Origin: Hymenochaete sp. R1 | Lineage: Eukaryota > Basidiomycota > Agaricomycetes > Hymenochaetales > Hymenochaetaceae | NCBI GenBank assembly: GCA_019400425.1 | Contig: JAFREE010000005.1 | Span: 124,001-188,000 of the forward strand | DNA: 64,000 nucleotides | Direction of reading: 5' to 3' | Shown: piece after piece, positions 59,224-64,000 of the stretch | Layout of the letters: every line of letters starts with the position of its first letter | How positions within the stretch are numbered: position 1 is the stretch's first letter | The notes under the pieces: generated by a model | Database searches by the model: none | What the model saw: the letters and a program-made list of their open reading frames with translations, nothing else | Told to the model about the DNA's origin: nothing | Translations under genes and position numbers: made by a program

Positions 59224-62129
59224 TCAACACCGCTCGAAAACACGATAAAGATCCGGGACATTCGCAACTTGGACCACATCTCTATCCAATAAAGTCCGAG
59301 GCGGGATCAAGTTCTTGCGCATACAGGCAAACAAGAGATGTTCAATTTGCCACCTCTCTGCGTTCATGGAAGTCGAATCACCCTCTTCGTCAGCCTTCCC
59401 TCTTCCTACCTGAGTAAGAGGCGGTAATGGAGCGTAGAAATAAGCTAGCTCGCGAAGCAGCGTAGTCAGACACTCGCGTTCGTTATCCCAATCGACTTGC
59501 GGACCAAGACGCATGAGGAACAGCGGCAACCGTGCCAGATCGGGTGTATAGCTACGAAGAAGTAAGGGAATGCTTGTTAGCTTGCCGTCTTCGGTGATCC
59601 CCATTGATATGTATTCATCGAGCAGTCCAGTCCTGGACATTATCCTGGAGACTATACACTGTAGGATAGAAATGCGTGTAAGAAAATGAGGTGCGAGCGT
59701 CGTAAATTGAGAAGAACAAACTTCGACGACTTCATCTTCTGTTAGAGTGAGCCCGGCGGATCGCCAGCGGTCTTCCTCAGCATGAACTGCAAGGCGAACC
59801 AGGTTTCTGATAGAGGGTGGAGGGTCCAAGCGAATGCGAGCGATGTCGCCGAACTGGCGTAGAGCAAGTTGATAAAAGAGCTCTTCTCTGCATTTTCGGA
59901 TGGTCAGTTCAGCAACTACCAAAGGAGGTTCTGAGTCAACTACTTACGAAAAAGCAGAATGGTTGACTAAATAAAGTTTGGTATCGTGCTGGATGAGAGA
60001 AAGTGACCGCTGGAAGTCAACGACTCCCACAAAAACGTGATTTTGGACGATATCGGTCAATACTGGGAAGGGGTTGTCAGACAGCCGTAGTGAGTTAGAC
60101 GCACGAAACTTACGTCCATGCCGTGCACGAGAAACGTTGTCTCGCAGCGCATTCACAGAAATCAGAAAACATTGGCTCTGCGGTATCTCATGTACGCGCA
60201 CTCGGGTTGTCTGAGTGGGCTCAGGAATCTCAGGATCACGGTTCTCACCCGACCTGAACTTGCTGCGGTCGCGATCGAGTGCTGTCGAGGCTTGATACTG
60301 CGATTGCGTGAACGTTTGCGTGGAAGCTGGAGGTGCGACGGGGAACATGGAATCAAGGGTCCGGTTTGCTTGGGATACTCGGACTTTGTCCTTTGAATAT
60401 ATATTCTTCTTTTTTATGCCGAGAGCTTCTTCATCTTCAATTTCGTCCTCTTCGCCTCCGTCTTCCTGCGATGAAGATGCTGCTTGTTTTCCCTTTCCCT
60501 TTTTAGACGATTGGCTTGGTTCTAAGATTCCGCCCGTAAGGAGCGTCTGAGTCTACGAAATCTTGTTAGATCTGATGTTCCGGTTTCAACTCATACATAT
60601 ACCTGATATTCAAAGACCCTCGAGCTTCCTTGGCTAGCTAGTAAAGTTTGTATCTGGTTGCAAACTCTCTCCGTTATGGACTCTTCGTTGAGGAAGTGTA
60701 CTTCACGCTTCGTTGGATGAACGTTGACATCTACCGTCCGTGGATCAAGTTCGAGGCTGTATTAATGTTGTAGATATATGATAGAACACTCAGTAAAACG
60801 ATTTTTACCTGAGGTAAATGAAAGGGAAAGAGCCTTTTGGTAATATGGCGCTATAAACATTTTCAAGAGCACGCTTGATGCGTGATGATTCCACGAGACG
60901 ATCTAAGGATGAAAAATCAGCATGTAGGCATCATGATAACCTTAAAAACGAACGGTTGATGAAAAGTAAGAACACAGTCTTTTTCGAATGATAATTCACA
61001 TCAGTAAAATAAACTTCTCCGTTAGTCGCCTTATCCTTCACGGGCTGGGCACCGTCCGAAGTATTTTCCGGTTCATCTTCAGAGTCTACTGAGTTACTAT
61101 CTTTCATCGACAGCGAAGCGTTGAGAAGATCGCGGGCGATAGTGTTTCCATACAGAAGGCGAATGACTTGCTTCACGTCTGATCCTGAAGGAGTCGAAAT
61201 ATCAGGGCTCGCAGAGCCTGCCTATACATATTTAACAAAGTGATAAATCCTCGGTAATTATGAAAATTTAGAATAGTCCGACCTTCTTGACAGAGAATGA
61301 GATCGATGAGTTGTGAATCGCATACTTTGTAATAACGTCAAGAATACGCGAATATTCTTCTGAGGGGCTACGCAGCGCAGCGAGACGCGTAAGTGTATTG
61401 TAGAATAAATTTTCTACCTACGAGATATGTAAACGGATAGACGCAGTATGAAAGGGGCGAAATTCACCGTGATTGTCGTTCCATCATTTCCTGCACATGC
61501 TTTGGGCTCAGATGATTGTCCAGGTTTTGGAGGCGCGAGGGCTCCGTCAAGATAGTGGGCTCTGAATAATCAACAATTCGCAGCATTTAAATTGTCGTTC
61601 TCTCTTAAGTACATTAGACTTACTTCCAGGCACAGCTATCGTTCTTTGTCTTTGTAATGATAGAGAGCTGCCCGACATGCGAAATGGATGCGAGAGCTTC
61701 ACCTCGAAATCCGTAGGTTTGTATTCGTGTCAGGTCCTCGAATTTAGTAAGCTTTGAAGTCGTGAATCTTTCTGCTAAGATTGCAAGGTCTGATTTCTAG
61801 AAACCCACTTGTCAACATTTGAAAGTCGTTTATAAACCATACGTACACGGATACCAGATCCATTGTCTTGAATTTGCAGCAGTTTCAGACCGCCTTCTTT
61901 GACAGTGATGCGGATGTTCGTAGCGCCCGCATCTAAGCTATTTTCCAAAAGCTCTTTCAGGGCCGAAGCCGGGCGATGAATGATCTTGGGAGAATGATCA
62001 ATCCTGCAACGAGAACAAATACTCGAAGTCGGAAGAAAGGTTCACCTCTCCGGCGGCGATTCTGTTGACTAGCGATTCTTGGAGTTTCCGAATAGGTTTC
62101 GGACCCACTTCGGTGAGAGTGTCAGTCAT
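59224..62129 (-). CDS. MLH1: DNA mismatch repair protein MLH1
   Basis: A multi-exon gene from ATG 62129 ([20 protein letters not shown]) to the stop at 59224. The first exon is 62129..62046 and the second starts at 61984. GHKL ATPase motifs are complete: [16 protein letters not shown] (Mg/ATP-binding Asn), [12 protein letters not shown] and [15 protein letters not shown]. The transducer domain holds [17 protein letters not shown]. An acidic/Lys-rich linker follows near residue 380 ([13 protein letters not shown]), and the C-terminal dimerisation domain ends in [11 protein letters not shown]. The terminal FERC is the MLH1 hallmark that completes the PMS1 endonuclease site. MLH1-PMS1 acts after MutS binding in mismatch repair. 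Introns near 60.6-61.9 kb were not all placed exactly. Confidence 0.95.
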
Positions 62130-62596
62130 GAAACGTCAGTTGTCTATCTCCTCGAAGCAGTAGTTCCTAGTTCTTGTGGTTATGGAGTGAATAAGTGAGA
62201 ATGCGCATGGCGGGCTATGGCAAAAGAAAAAAGAAGAAGAATTTGTTGCAGCGCGACGCGTCTCTTAAAAATCGCGCTTTGTAAGGAATATCGTGACGCG
62301 TCCACGTGACATATAAAATACAGAGATGTCTTTCTCACTTGAAGATGTGGCTGATGGTTAGAATCGACTTTTCTTCGCTGAAAAGAAATAAAAATCAAAT
62401 GTTTGGGGTGAAAGTCTGTGCGTGTTAGGGTAGGCTTGTGGCGTAAGTAAACAAGAAAGGGAAATGTTTGGTCGCGCGTCGATCACGTGAGTTGAATTTG
62501 ACTTGAATTCGTTGCTGTTTCCAGCTCTTTTCTTGTCCTCCAGCGCTCTTTCCTCTCGACCACCACCATCCACCACGCGACTGTTCCCTTCTCTCA
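62130..62596. promoter_or_regulatory. Bidirectional promoter region, MLH1 / RING-finger gene
   Basis: A 467-bp divergent spacer. Two ACGCG/CGCGT-type boxes are present, GACGCGTCTC near 62256 and GACGCGTCC near 62293. They match the MCB core bound by MBF in fungi, which fits an S-phase repair gene such as MLH1. Confidence 0.5.
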
Positions 62597-64000
62597 ATGT
62601 CCAGCGCCACTCATGAATCCGTCGCTGCGTCGCCAAAGACAATGAGATCAGTCTCAGCGTCTGAGCGTCGTCCCTTCGCTCCCGTCACTCCTCAACGTAA
62701 CAATCGTGGTCTCAAAACACGCGTCGCGTCGTCTCCACTATCGCCCGCGAACTCGACTTCTACCGCCATCACCAGTCCTTTTACTCCTATTACGAATATT
62801 TACTCTTCAGCTTCGTCTGTCGTATCTCCAGATTCGTCTGTTTCAACCAAAATCGGCTTTTCGCCAGAGTCCATCAAATCAAAGGGCAGGAGTGCAAGTG
62901 TCGCAGATGCTACGCACAACTGGAGGTCTCGTGCGAAGGAAAATGGGATCAAAGTTGCCAACGACGAAGTTTCTTATGGTGAAGAAATTTCGCTGTTTGA
63001 GTTATTTTATGTGGTCGTGATCGCTTACGTACCTCGCTGTTCAGCTAACGCACTCACTCTGAGCTCACCAAAAGGTGCGTTTAATTGTGCTGCGCAGTCC
63101 GTGCAACCACTGACTCGGCCAAAGACAACATTCCTTCTTCATTTCTTTCCACGCATAAACGACCGCGTCAAGCTCTCTTCCAAACCAATTCCTCTGATAG
63201 CACATCATTCATCACTCCTCTCACCTCCCGCATTGCCACTCAGGAAGAGTTTTTAGAATCATTCCCATCATCGATTTCCTCAGCCCTTTTAAATACTCCG
63301 GAGTCCGCTCGATCAAACTCCGGCTCTTTCAACGTTGTAACGCCTTCACCTAGGTCCTCACAAGCGATTGTACAGCGCCTTCGTCAACGCGGGTGCGTAA
63401 CTGACCCAGCGCGACCAAGAAAGAGACAAGTTTCTGGTCCATTACATGTACGCATGCATACACGTCTAATGATAGCAACCTTATCATGTTCATCTGTTGT
63501 TTCAGGGCCAAACCTTATTTGATATAGACGAAGATTCTCCGAGTGTCGGCCCTTACACTCAAGCTTTTGGATCTCCGATTACTTTGAGGAACGACCATAG
63601 ACAGACGGCGGTGAATGCAAAAAGAAGCGTATCTGCACCTTTTATTGCAGAACGCTTTTTCTCGGGCATTGAAGAAGAAGAAGAGGAAGACGAGTTTGAA
63701 GATGACGGTTTGCCTTCCGGACCGAGGCGTCGTGTTTCCCAAATGTCGCTCGGCTCCACCGCTGTCGGCTCCGAAGTTGCAGAGACGAAGGAAAAAATGG
63801 AAGATGTTTGCTCCGTTTGCTCTGCGATATCCACGCCCATGTCGACTCTCCTTCCCTGCGAACATTTGATATGCTCTGTCTGCCTTACTGGTGCGCTCAA
63901 CATCATCGGAGAGAAGGACTTGCGATGCGCAACGTGTGATGTTTCCGTGAAGGACTTCAAGCTTCTCTCGCCGTTGCCAGGGAAACTGTCAGTGCTAGAT
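62597..64000 (+). CDS. RING-finger protein (partial, continues beyond right edge)
   Basis: Exons 62597..62978, 63098..63447 and 63506..>64000. The first 350 residues are Ser/Thr/Pro-rich and disordered with repeated SP/TP sites (for example RPFAPVTPQRNN, NTPESARS), then an acidic Glu/Asp run (GIEEEEEEDEFEDDG). A C3HC4-like zinc finger follows: CSVCSAIST, then CEHLICSVC, then CATCD, the spacing of a RING-HC domain as in E3 ubiquitin ligases. The SP/TP density suggests control by cyclin-dependent or MAP kinases. The part beyond the edge is needed to tell the subfamily. In several fungi such RING proteins also carry an RNA-binding domain. Confidence 0.75.

Overview
The window is nuclear DNA of a filamentous basidiomycete, most likely an agaricomycete. 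Nearly every gene is split by many short introns of about 45-70 nt with GT(R)NGT donors and AG acceptors. Microexons of 19-27 nt are common. The proteins are housekeeping and signalling families of fungal type: calcineurin A, exocyst Sec5, a Gti1/Pac2 WOPR regulator, Tao3/Furry, an expanded atypical G-alpha and Mdm35. There is no operon logic. Related functions meet only as divergent gene pairs.

Layout. 1-1416 (-): aldehyde dehydrogenase running off the left edge. 2475-3455 (-): intronless orphan ORF. 5135-6567 (+): zinc alcohol dehydrogenase. 6764-7804 (-) and 7997-9807 (+): a divergent pair, Rev7-like HORMA protein and Hpm1/METTL18 histidine methyltransferase. 12564-15245 (-): calcineurin A. 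15537-16906 (-): UNC-50/Gmh1. 17272-21147 (-): exocyst Sec5. 21807-23209 (+): polyol-type zinc dehydrogenase. 24383-24895 (-) and 25197-27986 (+): a divergent mitochondrial pair, Mdm35 and DNAJC11. 28.0-34.2 kb is gene-poor, with poly-C tracts and one weak ORF. 34232-36687 (+): WOPR-domain transcription factor, followed by a pyrimidine-rich stretch. 38557-38655 (+): intron-containing tRNA-Ala(UGC). 39324-41799 (-): serine hydroxymethyltransferase. 42084-44964 (-): peroxisomal ABC half-transporter. 45350-45882 (-): Pmp3-type proteolipid. 46246-48916 (-): atypical G-alpha. 50240-51016 (-) and 51388-58968 (+): a divergent pair, small CBS protein and Tao3/Furry scaffold. 59224-62129 (-) and 62597-64000 (+): a divergent pair, MLH1 and a RING-finger protein cut by the right edge.

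Functional themes. Polarity and signalling genes are frequent (calcineurin A, G-alpha, Sec5, Tao3, WOPR). DNA repair is represented by Rev7 and MLH1, mitochondrial/peroxisomal biology by Mdm35, DNAJC11, SHMT and the ABCD transporter, and redox metabolism by ALDH and two MDR dehydrogenases.

The most notable observation is the G-alpha gene. It keeps the P-loop, the switch I Arg and Thr, and NKxD, but has Phe where the catalytic switch II Gln should be. It also has a degenerate G5 box and an insertion of several hundred residues, and its P-loop sits on a 19-nt exon. No obviously new multi-gene system is visible. Exon boundaries were read by eye from splice consensus and reading-frame continuity, so single ends may be off.
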